Source: Clostridia bacterium (GTDB lineage Bacteria; Bacillota; Clostridia; Christensenellales; Aristaeellaceae). From it: a stretch of 64,000 nt of DNA. Shown in pieces: positions 41,773 to 52,473 of this stretch (position 1 is its first letter; each line of letters begins with the position of its first letter). The stretch is taken from positions 62,001 through 126,000 of the forward strand of contig JAFROK010000049.1 in the NCBI GenBank assembly GCA_017429695.1, in the 5' to 3' direction. The notes under the pieces were generated by a model. The model made no database searches and was not told where the DNA came from. It was given only the letters and a program-made list of their open reading frames with translations. The position numbers and the translations under genes are program-made.

Positions 41773-42749
41773 TAAAGCAGCTTTTTCCTCATCTCTTCCG
41801 GTTCCATCGCCGCCAGGTCCGCCGGCGCGATATCGAACAGCGTCTTGCAGCCGAAGATATTCCGGGCATGCATCCGTCCGATGGCCCGCGCGCAGGCCAC
41901 CAATACCGATGCGGTGAACTCCGGATTGGAATCCAGTTTCAGGGAGAACTCCATCACGTGCCGGTGGCCGTTGTCCTTCCCGGTATTGCCGCAGCGGATC
42001 ACCTGGCCGCCGTGAGGCAGCTCCATATGGTCCCGCTTCATTTCATCTTCCGTGATAAAGGTCACGGTGGTGTCGTAATCCGCGAAGTAATTCGGCATTT
42101 CCTTGATCTGCTTCTCGATCAGCGCCTTGTCCGCTCCGTCTTCCGCCACCACATAGCATTCCCGGGTGTGCTTCTGCCGGGTGGTCAGCTCGGGATTCTC
42201 GCCGCTGCGGACACGGTTCAGCGCATCCTCCACCGGCACAGTGTATTGCCGTGCGTCTTTGACGCCGGGAATCCGGCGGATTGCGTCGCTGTGGCCCTGG
42301 CTCACGCCCCGGCCCCAGAAGGTATAGTCCTTCCCGTCCGGCAGTACTGCATTCATCAGCAGCCGGGCCAGGGAAAACAGGCCGGGATCCCAGCCGGCAC
42401 TGATCAACGCCGTATGGCCGGTCTGGAACGCCGCCCGGTCGACGTTCGTGAAATGCTCCGGAATCCGGGCATGGGTATCGAAGGAATCAATCACATTGAA
42501 ATTCCTTGCCAGCATGGGCGTCATCACCGGCAGGTCAGACGCGCTGCCACCGCAGATGATCATCACATCAATTTCCGTTTCAAAATCTACAGCGGTTTCC
42601 GCAGCATATACCGGCGCGCCGGTCAGCGTTTTCACCGTTGCCGGATCCCGGCGGGTAAACACGCCGGCCAGTTCCATATCGGGATTCTGGCGGATGGCCA
42701 GTTCCACGCCGCGCCCCAGGTTACCGTATCCGTAAATACCGATCTTCAT
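41772..42749 (-). CDS. ddh: meso-diaminopimelate D-dehydrogenase
   Basis: 325 residues from MKIGIYGYGN, whose ATG has GAGGGAGA seven bases upstream (an ATG two codons earlier overlaps the dapB stop). Rossmann motif 'IGIYGYGNLGRGVELAI', 'DSFDTHARIPEHF', 'SAGWDPGLFSLARLLM', 'FWGRGVSQGHSDAIRRIPGV' and 'HGGQVIRCGNTG' are family blocks. Converts tetrahydrodipicolinate, ammonia and NADPH directly to meso-DAP for lysine and peptidoglycan. Third gene of dapA-dapB-ddh, so the cell uses the dehydrogenase shortcut. Confidence 0.95.
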   Translation of the reverse strand: MKIGIYGYGNLGRGVELAIRQNPDMELAGVFTRRDPATVKTLTGAPVYAAETAVDFETEIDVMIICGGSASDLPVMTPMLARNFNVIDSFDTHARIPEHFTNVDRAAFQTGHTALISAGWDPGLFSLARLLMNAVLPDGKDYTFWGRGVSQGHSDAIRRIPGVKDARQYTVPVEDALNRVRSGENPELTTRQKHTRECYVVAEDGADKALIEKQIKEMPNYFADYDTTVTFITEDEMKRDHMELPHGGQVIRCGNTGKDNGHRHVMEFSLKLDSNPEFTASVLVACARAIGRMHARNIFGCKTLFDIAPADLAAMEPEEMRKKLL

Positions 42750-42751
42750 TT

Positions 42752-43495
42752 TCATTCTCCCTCTCTCAGCAAATCTTTCATATCATAGATCCCGGGCTGT
42801 TTTCCGATCATGAACGCCGCCGCTTTCAGGCTGCCTTCCGCGAATACGCCCCGGCTGAAGGCTTCATGCTTCAGGGTGATCCGCTCATTCTGCGTGCCGA
42901 TCATCACCTCATGCACACCGACAATATTTCCCATCCGGATGGCGTGCATCCCCACCTCGTCCGGCGTCCGCTTTCCCTGGCCGGAGCGGCCCATATTGGC
43001 CGTTGCCGCGGGCCGGACATCTTTCACGGCGTTGAACAGCGACAGCGCTGTGCCGCTGGGAGCATCCAGTTTCCGGTCGTGATGCTGCTCCACAATTTCG
43101 ATTTCCCCGTCGGGATACAGCGCTGCCGCCCGTTTGACCAGATCCGTCAGCACAGCAATCCCCAGGCTGTAGTTGGCCGCCAGGAAAATCGGAATTTTCT
43201 TCGCCGCAGCCTGGATCCGGACTTTCTCTTCGTCCGTCTGTCCCGTTGTGGCCAGCACAACCGGCAGGTTCCGCTTTTCCGCAAAGTCCAGCATGGCGTC
43301 TGTCATGCTGTGGTGGCTGAAATCGATGATCACTTCCGCCTCCGCAGTACATTCATCAAAGGAGCGGACGCATACGCCTTCCGGCTCCGCTATCGGATCC
43401 ACGCCGGCAACAATTTCGCACCCGGCCACCCGGGAGGCGCTTTCCCGGACCTCCCGACCCATATGTCCCGCGTATCCGCAAAGAATCACTTTCAT
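42752..43495 (-). CDS. dapB: 4-hydroxy-tetrahydrodipicolinate reductase
   Basis: 247 residues. N-terminal 'MKVILCGYAGHMGREV', 'IIDFSHHSMTDAML', 'VVLATTGQTDEEK', catalytic region 'EIVEQHHDRKLDAPSGTAL' (E-x-HHxxKxDxPSGTA) and 'MAIRMGNIVGVHEVMIG'-like text ('HAIRMGNIVGVHEVM'). NAD(P)H-dependent reduction in the lysine/DAP pathway. Start overlaps the dapA stop by ATGA. Confidence 0.95.
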   Translation of the reverse strand: MKVILCGYAGHMGREVRESASRVAGCEIVAGVDPIAEPEGVCVRSFDECTAEAEVIIDFSHHSMTDAMLDFAEKRNLPVVLATTGQTDEEKVRIQAAAKKIPIFLAANYSLGIAVLTDLVKRAAALYPDGEIEIVEQHHDRKLDAPSGTALSLFNAVKDVRPAATANMGRSGQGKRTPDEVGMHAIRMGNIVGVHEVMIGTQNERITLKHEAFSRGVFAEGSLKAAAFMIGKQPGIYDMKDLLREGE

Positions 43496-44379
43496 ACCCG
43501 TAACCCCATCTCTCTCATCATTTCAAGCAGCTTCAGCCGGTTGCCCTCTTCCATCGGTACCAGCGGCAGCCTGACCCGGTTCTCCCCGAAGCCCATGGCC
43601 GCGCAGGCCGCTTTGGCTGGAATCGGATTGGTTTCAATCATCAGCTGGTTCATGAGCTGCAGCAGCTTCAGCTGCAGTTCCGCGGCACCCTGCACATCTC
43701 CCCGGAAGAACCGTGCGCAGATCTCCGCCGTTTCCGCCGGCAGGATATTCGCAACAACGGAAATCAGGCCCTTGCCGCCCAGGCTCATCGTTGGCACCAC
43801 CTGATCGTCACATCCGGAATAGATGTCCAGGCTGTCCCCGCACAGCAGGCGTTCCTTCGCAATCTGGCTCAGGTTCCCGCAGGCTTCCTTCACGCCGGTA
43901 ATCCGCTCGTGCTTTGCCAGTTCAGCCAGCGTCTCCGGCAGCATATTCATACCGGTCCGTGAAGGCACATTGTACAGAATGCAGGGCACGCTGCTTTCAT
44001 TCGCAATCGCGGTAAAGCTGGCAATCAGGCCCCTTTGTGTGGTTTTATTGTAATATGGCGTCACCAGCAGCACCGCGTCCGCACCAGCGCCGCAGGCTGT
44101 CTTCGTCCGCTCAATGGCATGCGCGGTATCGTTGGATCCTGTACCGGCAACCAGCGGAACCCGTCCGGCAATTCGTTTGGCGCAGAAAGCAATCACGTCC
44201 TCATGCTCCCTGTCCGTCAGGGTGCTGCCCTCACCGGTAGTTCCGGCAGCAACAATCGCATTGATTCCGTTTTCGATCTGGAAATCAATCAGCCGCCCGA
44301 ATGCGTCATAATCCACACCGTCCGCAGTGAACGGTGTGATAATCGCACTCGCCGCACCTGTGAATACCGTCTTCTTCAT
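43492..44379 (-). CDS. dapA: 4-hydroxy-tetrahydrodipicolinate synthase
   Basis: 295 residues, TIM barrel. 'SAIITPFTADGVDYDAF', 'AAGTTGEGSTLTDREH' (TT pair), 'YNVPSRTGMNMLPETL' (Tyr and Arg), Schiff-base Lys in 'ITGVKEACGNLSQIAK'. Condenses pyruvate with aspartate semialdehyde. GGGGGAGG precedes the ATG. First gene of dapA-dapB-ddh. Confidence 0.95.
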   Translation of the reverse strand: MKKTVFTGAASAIITPFTADGVDYDAFGRLIDFQIENGINAIVAAGTTGEGSTLTDREHEDVIAFCAKRIAGRVPLVAGTGSNDTAHAIERTKTACGAGADAVLLVTPYYNKTTQRGLIASFTAIANESSVPCILYNVPSRTGMNMLPETLAELAKHERITGVKEACGNLSQIAKERLLCGDSLDIYSGCDDQVVPTMSLGGKGLISVVANILPAETAEICARFFRGDVQGAAELQLKLLQLMNQLMIETNPIPAKAACAAMGFGENRVRLPLVPMEEGNRLKLLEMMREMGLRV

Positions 44380-44447
44380 GCCTGGTTCCTCCCCCGTTAT
44401 ACGGGTTCAGTTTACTCTTTGTACGAACAACCGTCAATAGGCGGCCG

Positions 44448-45014
44448 TCATTCTGAAATCACCCGGTCCATCCACCGGTCCATGGGCCCCATGGGAATAT
44501 CCGCCCGGATCATCCGCCGGAAACAGAGGCAAACCGTTTCCGTTTCCCGTCCCGCCAGGAAGCGGTCGTAATATCCGGCCCCGTGGCCCAGCCGTTTTCC
44601 ATCGGATGACGCTGCCACACACGGCACAATGATCAGATCCGGTTCCGGAATCTCCATACCTTCATCCGGTTGGCGCGGTTCCTGAATCCCCAGCCAGCCG
44701 TTTTCCATCTCTTCCCATCCGCTGAATGGCAGTGCCACCATCTTCTCCGGGCTGATACACCGGGGCAGCAGCACGATTTTTCCGTTTTCCACGGCATCCC
44801 GGATAATTTCCCGGGTGTCCGGCTCCTCCGGCAGGCTCGCGTATACCATTACGGTACCGGCATTTTGATATGCCTCAAGCAACAGCACCTTCTCCGCAAT
44901 CCGCCGGGAAGCCCATAAACGGTAATCTTCAGGCAACGCCGCTTCCGTCCGTATTTCCCGGCGCAGCTGCTGTTTCAGCTGCTGCAGTTCTTCCGGATTC
45001 GTATTTTCCGGCAT
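44448..45014 (-). CDS. 5-formyltetrahydrofolate cyclo-ligase
   Basis: 188 residues from MPENTNPEEL (AAGGAGGG 11 bases upstream; the earlier ATG precedes that site). Family motifs: 'GTVMVYASLPEEPDT', 'LIIVPCVAASSDGKRLGHGAGYYDRFL' in pieces (PCVAASSDGKRLG, GHGAGYYDRFL). ATP-dependent conversion of 5-formyl-THF to 5,10-methenyl-THF (the YgfA/MTHFS family). Stands alone upstream of dapA. Confidence 0.92.
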   Translation of the reverse strand: MPENTNPEELQQLKQQLRREIRTEAALPEDYRLWASRRIAEKVLLLEAYQNAGTVMVYASLPEEPDTREIIRDAVENGKIVLLPRCISPEKMVALPFSGWEEMENGWLGIQEPRQPDEGMEIPEPDLIIVPCVAASSDGKRLGHGAGYYDRFLAGRETETVCLCFRRMIRADIPMGPMDRWMDRVISE

Positions 45015-45130
45015 CAAACGCAAAACCCTCCTTTGCATCGGATGGATTATTGTAGCATATTCCGCAATATACCAGTTGTTTTCCGCTTGTTTTTCATCCT
45101 GTTGCCGTTCTTATTCCCCTGCTTCTGTGT

Positions 45131-45136
45131 TATGAT
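45131..45136 (+). promoter_or_regulatory. extended -10 element for the GNAT gene
   Basis: TGTTATGAT (TG-N-TATGAT) about 60 bases before the start codon; no convincing -35. Confidence 0.45.
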
Positions 45137-45147
45137 AGCTTCTGGCA

Positions 45148-45182
45148 ACTAATCACTGACCGCTAACCACTATCCACTGAAC
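45148..45182. repeat. degenerate heptamer repeat, array D
   Basis: Five in-register 7-base units ACTAATC, ACTGACC, GCTAACC, ACTATCC, ACTGAAC in the leader of the GNAT gene. Confidence 0.8.
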
Positions 45183-45198
45183 AATGGAGGTGTCTCCC

Positions 45199-45663
45199 AT
45201 GATACGACGCGCGGAAGAAAAAGACCTGGCCGGTATCAGAAAGCTTCTGTTCCAGGTCAATCAGCTGCATGCGGACGGGCGGCCGGATCTCTTCAAGTCC
45301 GGCGGCATCAAATATACCGATGCGGAACTGACGGAAATCCTGGCGGATGATCACCGTCCCGTATTTGTTTTTGCCCCGGCGGATCAGGTGCTGGGCTATG
45401 TGTTCTGCGTCTTTGAGGAAACAAAGGAGACTTCATCCCTCCGGGCAGTCCGGACACTGTATATCGACGATCTGTGCGTAGATGAAACCGCCCGGGGACA
45501 GCATATCGGTCAGCAGCTGTATGACCGGGCGGTTCAGCTGGCCCGGGACAGCGGATGTACCCGGGTTACGCTGCATGCGTGGAATTTTAATGAAAAAGCC
45601 TTCGGTTTCTATCAGAAGCTGGGCATGTCACCGCTGTATACCACCATGGAGCAGCGTTTATGA
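45199..45663 (+). CDS. GNAT-family N-acetyltransferase
   Basis: 154 residues from MIRRAEEKDL, with GGAGGT seven bases upstream. GNAT fold: 'IRRAEEKDLAGIRKLL', strand 'LYIDDLCVDETARGQHIG' with the acetyl-CoA loop (R/Q-x-x-G-x-G/A as ARGQHIGQQLY), 'VTLHAWNFNEKAFGFYQKLG'. Substrate unknown. Overlaps the end of the convergent M18 peptidase gene by six bases. Confidence 0.9.
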   Translation: MIRRAEEKDLAGIRKLLFQVNQLHADGRPDLFKSGGIKYTDAELTEILADDHRPVFVFAPADQVLGYVFCVFEETKETSSLRAVRTLYIDDLCVDETARGQHIGQQLYDRAVQLARDSGCTRVTLHAWNFNEKAFGFYQKLGMSPLYTTMEQRL

Positions 45664-46917
45664 ATACAGCGTTTCCAGGGCTGTAATCAGCATCGGCAGA
45701 TCCTTTGTACCGGCAGTTTCATAGACGGAATGCATCGCCAGCTGCGCCAGGCCGATATCCACACATTCCACGGATACATGGGTTCCGGAAATATGCCCCA
45801 ATGTGGATCCGCCGGCAATATCCGACCGGTTCGCAAAATGCTGCACCGGCACCCCGGCTTTTTCACATATCAGGGCAAACCGGGCGGAAGCAATCGCGTC
45901 CGTTGTGTATTTCAGGTTGGCGTTGTGCTTGATCACGACGCCTTTGTTCATATAGGTCCGGTTCTGTTTGTCATATTTTTCCGGATGATTGGGATGCACC
46001 GCGTGCGCGTTGTCCGCGGATACCATGAAACTGCCGGCCATGGCCGCCCGGATCTCCCCGTCGGATGCGCCCAGCGCAAATCCCAGCCGGGTCAGCGTAT
46101 CATACAGGAATCCGGAATCCGCTCCCTGGCGGCTGCCGGATCCGACTTCCTCGTTGTCAAACACCGCACAGACATTCACCGCATCCCGGGGCGCAGCCTG
46201 GATCATAGCCGTCACCGCCGCAAAAGCGCATTCCAGGTCGTCAATCCGGCCGCAGGAGAAATATGCATCTCCGGCGCCCCATATGCTGGCGCTCTGCCGG
46301 CTGTACAGGAACAGATCATGGCTCAGGATGTTTTCCGGCGCCGTCCCGGCTGCCCCCGCGATTTCCTTCATCAATCCGCCGGCGCTTTCGCCGTCCCCGT
46401 ACAGTGCCATCATATCCGTCTGCGCATCAAAGGCATACCCTGAGTTGACTTCCCGGTTAAAGTGAATCGGCATATTCGGAATCAGCAGCGCGTCCCGATC
46501 CAGGTTCATCAGCCGGGTCACCACCGTATCCCCTTCCCGGACGGCCAGGCGCCCGGCCACGGACAGCGGCCGGTCCATCCACGTGGACATGATCATCCCG
46601 CCGTATTTTTCGACGTTTACCCGGACATATGCCTCGGACTTGTCCTCAAAGAATTCCTTCAGTTTGAAGGCCGGCGAATCCCCGTGGGCGGCCACGATCC
46701 GGAAGGAAGCAAACCCTGTTTCCGGCACAGCAAAAGCAATCACCGCCGAATCGTTCCGGACCACAAAATATCTGCCGCCGGCATCCACCAGCCAGGGATC
46801 CGTTTCCCGCAGTTCCGTATATCCGGCCTCCCGCAGCATCTCTGCCAGGTTTGCCGCTGCGTGGAACGCCGTGGGGCTCTGTTCCGCAAAATTCAGAAAT
46901 TTCTCCAGAACATCCAT
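45658..46917 (-). CDS. M18 family aspartyl aminopeptidase
   Basis: 419 residues. Co-catalytic metal motifs: 'VAAHGDSPAFKLK' (His, Asp), 'VFDNEEVGSGSRQGADS' (Asp-Glu-Glu), 'MVSADNAHAVHPNHPEKYD', and 'GHISGTHVSVECVDIGL' with the final His. Cleaves N-terminal acidic residues from peptides, cytoplasmic. Located right after the atp operon terminator on the same strand; TTGGAGAG precedes the ATG. Confidence 0.93.
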   Translation of the reverse strand: MDVLEKFLNFAEQSPTAFHAAANLAEMLREAGYTELRETDPWLVDAGGRYFVVRNDSAVIAFAVPETGFASFRIVAAHGDSPAFKLKEFFEDKSEAYVRVNVEKYGGMIMSTWMDRPLSVAGRLAVREGDTVVTRLMNLDRDALLIPNMPIHFNREVNSGYAFDAQTDMMALYGDGESAGGLMKEIAGAAGTAPENILSHDLFLYSRQSASIWGAGDAYFSCGRIDDLECAFAAVTAMIQAAPRDAVNVCAVFDNEEVGSGSRQGADSGFLYDTLTRLGFALGASDGEIRAAMAGSFMVSADNAHAVHPNHPEKYDKQNRTYMNKGVVIKHNANLKYTTDAIASARFALICEKAGVPVQHFANRSDIAGGSTLGHISGTHVSVECVDIGLAQLAMHSVYETAGTKDLPMLITALETLYS

Positions 46918-46938
46918 CTGTTTTTCTCTCCAATCTGA

Positions 46939-46969
46939 ACAAAAAACAGCGGACAGGAATCCGCTGTTT
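46939..46969 (-). terminator. terminator of the ATP synthase operon
   Basis: AAACAGCGGA / TCCGCTGTTT (46944-46953 with 46960-46969), 10 bp, followed on the minus strand by TTTTTTG. Confidence 0.9.
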
Positions 46970-46976
46970 CGTTTAA

Positions 46977-48661
<1,685 letters not shown>

Positions 48662-48696
48662 CTATAATCCGCATCCCGCAACCTTAATCGGCGTGA

Positions 48697-48711
48697 CTCC
48701 CCACTGGGGAG
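48697..48711. repeat. inverted repeat CTCCCC-ACT-GGGGAG
   Basis: Perfect 6-bp arms around ACT in the atpG-atpD spacer, sharing the central ACT with the larger hairpin next to it. Confidence 0.75.
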
Positions 48712-48729
48712 CTCGCTTGTTTCGGTTGA

Positions 48730-48777
48730 GAGCGATCTTTGAGAAATTTCCGCCACTGGCGGTCTCAAAGACCGCTC
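48730..48777. repeat. long nested hairpin in the atpG-atpD junction
   Basis: Outer arms of 15 bases (48730-48744 with 48763-48777: GAGCGATCTTTGAGA against TCTCAAAGACCGCTC, one A/C mismatch) enclosing an inner CCGCC-ACT-GGCGG hairpin (48750-48762). It covers the atpG stop codon. Confidence 0.8.
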
Positions 48778-49574
48778 CCCGCGACAATCTCCGTAATCTC
48801 CTGCGTAATGGAGCTCTGGCGTGCCCGGTTATACTGCAGCTGCAGCTTGTCGATCATTTCCTGCGCGTTCTTGCCGGCGGAATCCATCGCCATCCGGCGT
48901 GCCGCCACTTCGCAGGCGTAGCTTTCCCGGATGCAGGCCGTCAGCAGGCCGCTCACATAAGTGGGTACCGCAGCCCCCAGCACGGTCCGCTCATCCGGTT
49001 CAAACACCGGAGCAGCTCCGGCGCTATCCCCGTTCTTCTCCTTCTTTTCCAGCGGCAGCACCCACAGCAGGGTCGCCTCCTGGCTCATCATGGAGCGGTA
49101 CTTCGTATACAGAATACCCATCCGGCCGAACTTTCCTTCCTGAAAGTCCCGGCACAGTTCATCCGCCAGTTCCTGGGCCTGCGCTGCCGTATATTTCTCG
49201 GAAGAAACAACCGGCCTGCCCCAGCGCTCACACGCGCGCTTTCCGACCGGAATGATCTCCGCATCCGGTTCAGTCGCCGCCAGTCGGAACACATTGGCAT
49301 TATAACCGCCCGCCAGGCCCCGGTCGCCCGCAATCACAATCAGCCGGGTGCCCTCACCCTTCGGCTGCATGTACGGCGTCCGCTCACACTCCGGCGAAGC
49401 GCTCAGCACGGAAATCACATCATCCATGGCGGACGCATATTCCCGGCTCTGGTTCATGGTCCGGGTTGCCCGGCGGATTTTGGAAGCCGCCACCAGCCCC
49501 ATGGCCTTGGTCAGATGCAGGGTGGAGTCTACGCTGCGGATGCGGATCCGTAATGATTTGATATCAGAGCCCAT
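48765..49574 (-). CDS. atpG: ATP synthase gamma subunit
   Basis: 269 residues. N-terminal 'MGSDIKSLRIRIRSVDSTLHLTKAMGLVAASKIRRA' is the gamma hallmark (read as LRIRIRSVDSTLHLTKAMGL), C-terminal 'ALIT'-type helix 'ITQEITEIVAGSGL'. Somewhat shorter than the typical 285-290. Central stalk of F1. CAGGGGG before the ATG. Its final codons lie inside the nested hairpin. Confidence 0.95.
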   Translation of the reverse strand: MGSDIKSLRIRIRSVDSTLHLTKAMGLVAASKIRRATRTMNQSREYASAMDDVISVLSASPECERTPYMQPKGEGTRLIVIAGDRGLAGGYNANVFRLAATEPDAEIIPVGKRACERWGRPVVSSEKYTAAQAQELADELCRDFQEGKFGRMGILYTKYRSMMSQEATLLWVLPLEKKEKNGDSAGAAPVFEPDERTVLGAAVPTYVSGLLTACIRESYACEVAARRMAMDSAGKNAQEMIDKLQLQYNRARQSSITQEITEIVAGSGL

Positions 49575-49577
49575 CCG

Positions 49578-51071
49578 TTACCCCCTGAAGCCTGCCAGCG
49601 CCTGCTTCATCTCTTCGATCTCAGCATCTTCCCACTTGCCCTGTTCAATCCGCGCCAGCAGATCGGCATACCGGGCACGCAGGTATTCATACAGTTTTTC
49701 TTCCCAGGCTGCAACATCCTTCGGTTCCACATCGTTCAGGTAACCGTTGATGACGGCGTAAACGATCGCCACCTGGCAGGCAACATCCACCGGCGCGGAG
49801 CGCTTCTGTTTCAGCACTTCCACAATCCGGGCACCCAGTGCCAGGCGGGCTTTGGTATCCGCGTCCAGGTCACTGCCGAACTGGGCAAATGCCTGCAGTT
49901 CGCGATACTGGGCATACAGCAGTTTCAGCTCGCCGGCCACTTTCTTCATGCCCTTGATCTGGGCGGAACCGCCGACGCGGCTGACCGAGATACCGGGGTT
50001 GATGGCCGGGCGGATACCGCTGTGGAACAGTTCGGTTTCCAGGAAGATCTGGCCGTCAGTGATTGAAATCACGTTCGTGGGAATATAGGCGGAAACGTCA
50101 CCCGCCTGGGTCTCAATGATCGGCAGGGCGGTGATGGAACCTCCGCCGTATTCCGGCGCAATGCAGACCGCTCGTTCCAGCAGCCGGCTGTGGAGGTAGA
50201 ACACGTCGCCGGGATACGCTTCACGTCCCGGAGGCCGGCGGATCAGCAGGCTCAGGGCGCGATAGGCCACCGCGTGCTTGCTCAGGTCGTCATAGATGAT
50301 CAGCACATCCTGGCCCTTTTCGCGGAAATACTCCGCCATGGCGCATCCGGAATACGGCGCGATGTACTGCAGCGGAGCGCTCTCCGCCGCTGTGGCGGAC
50401 ACGATGATCGTATAGGGCATCGCGCCGGCCTTTTCCAGTTCCTGCGCAATCTGCACAACGCTCGTCCGCTTCTGGCCGATGGCCACATAGATGCAGAGAA
50501 CGCCCTTGCCCTTCTGGTTGATAATCGTATCAACAGCAATGGTGGTCTTTCCGGTCTGCCGGTCGCCAATGATCAGCTCGCGCTGGCCGCGGCCAATCGG
50601 AATCATACTGTCGATGGCCTTAATGCCCGTCTGCAGCGGAACGCTGACGCCTTTGCGGCGGATAATGCCGGCGGCAATGGCTTCCACCGGGCGGATCTCC
50701 GTGGTCTCAATCGGACCTTTGCCGTCGATCGGCGCACCCAGTGCATTCACCACGCGGCCCAGCAGGTTTTCGCCTACCGGAACAGACAGGGCCTCGCCGG
50801 TCCGGAACACGGTGCTGCCTTCCTGGATGTTGTCCTTGTCGCTCAGGATGGCGACGGAGACCGTTTCCTCTTCCAGGTTCTGGGCCACACCGAAGCTGCC
50901 GTCTTCAAACCGGAGCAGTTCGTTGGCCATGCAGGAACGCAGCCCGTACACCGTCGCGATACCGTCGCCGACGGTGATGACCGTGCCGTTCTCCTTCATT
51001 TCGATTTTGGATTCGTATTGTTTGATCTGCTCTTTAATGATACTGCTGATCTCGCCCGCCTTGGAGCTCAT
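49578..51071 (-). CDS. atpA: ATP synthase alpha subunit
   Basis: 497 residues. '[16 protein letters not shown]', Walker A '[15 protein letters not shown]', '[19 protein letters not shown]', '[22 protein letters not shown]' in pieces ([31 protein letters not shown]). Regulatory nucleotide-binding subunit of F1. Start overlaps the atpH stop by ATGA. Confidence 0.97.
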   Translation of the reverse strand: MSSKAGEISSIIKEQIKQYESKIEMKENGTVITVGDGIATVYGLRSCMANELLRFEDGSFGVAQNLEEETVSVAILSDKDNIQEGSTVFRTGEALSVPVGENLLGRVVNALGAPIDGKGPIETTEIRPVEAIAAGIIRRKGVSVPLQTGIKAIDSMIPIGRGQRELIIGDRQTGKTTIAVDTIINQKGKGVLCIYVAIGQKRTSVVQIAQELEKAGAMPYTIIVSATAAESAPLQYIAPYSGCAMAEYFREKGQDVLIIYDDLSKHAVAYRALSLLIRRPPGREAYPGDVFYLHSRLLERAVCIAPEYGGGSITALPIIETQAGDVSAYIPTNVISITDGQIFLETELFHSGIRPAINPGISVSRVGGSAQIKGMKKVAGELKLLYAQYRELQAFAQFGSDLDADTKARLALGARIVEVLKQKRSAPVDVACQVAIVYAVINGYLNDVEPKDVAAWEEKLYEYLRARYADLLARIEQGKWEDAEIEEMKQALAGFRG

Positions 51072-51598
51072 GCGTTCATCACTTCCTTGATCTCATCAAG
51101 CTTATTCCGGATACTGCCGTCAATCACACGGCCGTCCACTTCCACACGGATCCCGCCGATCAGGTCAGGATCCACTACGCACTGCAGCATGATCTGCCTT
51201 CCCAGCTTCTTTTCCAGCCTGGTACGCAAAGTCACCGCCTCCGCCTCCTTCAGCGGAACAGCGCTCTTCACGACAGCCATCGACTCGCCCCGGTATCCCC
51301 GGGCCAGCTCCTCGTAATCCCTGGCCATCCCGTTCAGCGCCGAAATCTGGCCCCGGGATATCATCATCCGCAGAATCGCCAGCAGGATATCCGGGATCTT
51401 ACCGCGGAAAGCCGTGTCCAGTGCGGCCAGCCGCTCCTCCTTGGCAATCGCCGGGCTGGCAAGCAGCGCCCGGTATTCCGGCATCTGCAAAAGCGCGCTG
51501 ACAACGGTTTCCAGCCCTTCGGAGGTCTCCGTCGTCACGTTTCCCTGAACCGCCAGCTCAAACAGCGCCTCGGCGTATTCCCTACTTGTCGTCGTCAT
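51068..51598 (-). CDS. atpH: ATP synthase delta subunit
   Basis: 176 residues from [12 protein letters not shown], with GGAG seven bases upstream; a TTG further upstream would add seven residues. OSCP-like: '[15 protein letters not shown]', '[17 protein letters not shown]', '[24 protein letters not shown]', C-terminal '[18 protein letters not shown]'. Peripheral stalk cap of F1. Confidence 0.95.
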   Translation of the reverse strand: MTTTSREYAEALFELAVQGNVTTETSEGLETVVSALLQMPEYRALLASPAIAKEERLAALDTAFRGKIPDILLAILRMMISRGQISALNGMARDYEELARGYRGESMAVVKSAVPLKEAEAVTLRTRLEKKLGRQIMLQCVVDPDLIGGIRVEVDGRVIDGSIRNKLDEIKEVMNA

Positions 51599-51611
51599 CG
51601 TCTGTCTCCTG

Positions 51612-52106
51612 TCAGTCAAGATCGTTCAGGAAGGAATCAATCAGCTTCCGATGATCCTCCTCGTTGATCTCACGCTGCAGCAGTTTGCCGGTCAGCTGGG
51701 TCGACACATCGGCAATCTCGTGCTTCATCTCATCCTCAGCCTTCTTGCGTTCCAGAATGGCATCCTGCTCTGCCTGGCGGCGGATTTCAGACGCTTTTTC
51801 CCGGGCCTGGGCAACGATCTCATGGCTCCGGTATTCCGCTGTACGGGAAGCGTCCGCAATAATCTGGTCGCCCGTGATCTTCGCGGCCGCCATGGCTTCG
51901 TCATAGTTCCGCCGGGTCTGTTCCGCTTCGTCCCGGGCAATCTTCGCCTGGGCATAGTCCTCGTCAATCGCCGCCCTGCGGCTGTCCACGATCTTCTTGA
52001 CCGGTTTGAAGAGGAACTTCTTCAAGATGCACGTCAAAATAAGCAGATTCGCCAGCGAGGCCAGAATCGCCCATACATTGACGGAAATAACATCCAAGCT
52101 CTGCAT
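51612..52106 (-). CDS. atpF: ATP synthase b subunit
   Basis: 164 residues: one N-terminal membrane helix (VNVWAILASLANLLILTCIL), then 'KKFLFKPVKKIVDSRRAAID' and a long charged helix (Ala/Glu/Arg-rich) to the C-terminus. Peripheral stalk. GGGAG before the ATG. Confidence 0.95.
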   Translation of the reverse strand: MQSLDVISVNVWAILASLANLLILTCILKKFLFKPVKKIVDSRRAAIDEDYAQAKIARDEAEQTRRNYDEAMAAAKITGDQIIADASRTAEYRSHEIVAQAREKASEIRRQAEQDAILERKKAEDEMKHEIADVSTQLTGKLLQREINEEDHRKLIDSFLNDLD

Positions 52107-52161
52107 AAAAAACTCCCGTTATCTTGATTGACAAATCCCCAGTAAACGAAGGTTTCCCGCC

Positions 52162-52473
<312 letters not shown>

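Noticed and set aside
25797-45182. CRISPR array suggested by the short repeats
   Set aside because: Units are 7 bases, contiguous and degenerate, with no spacers and no cas genes.
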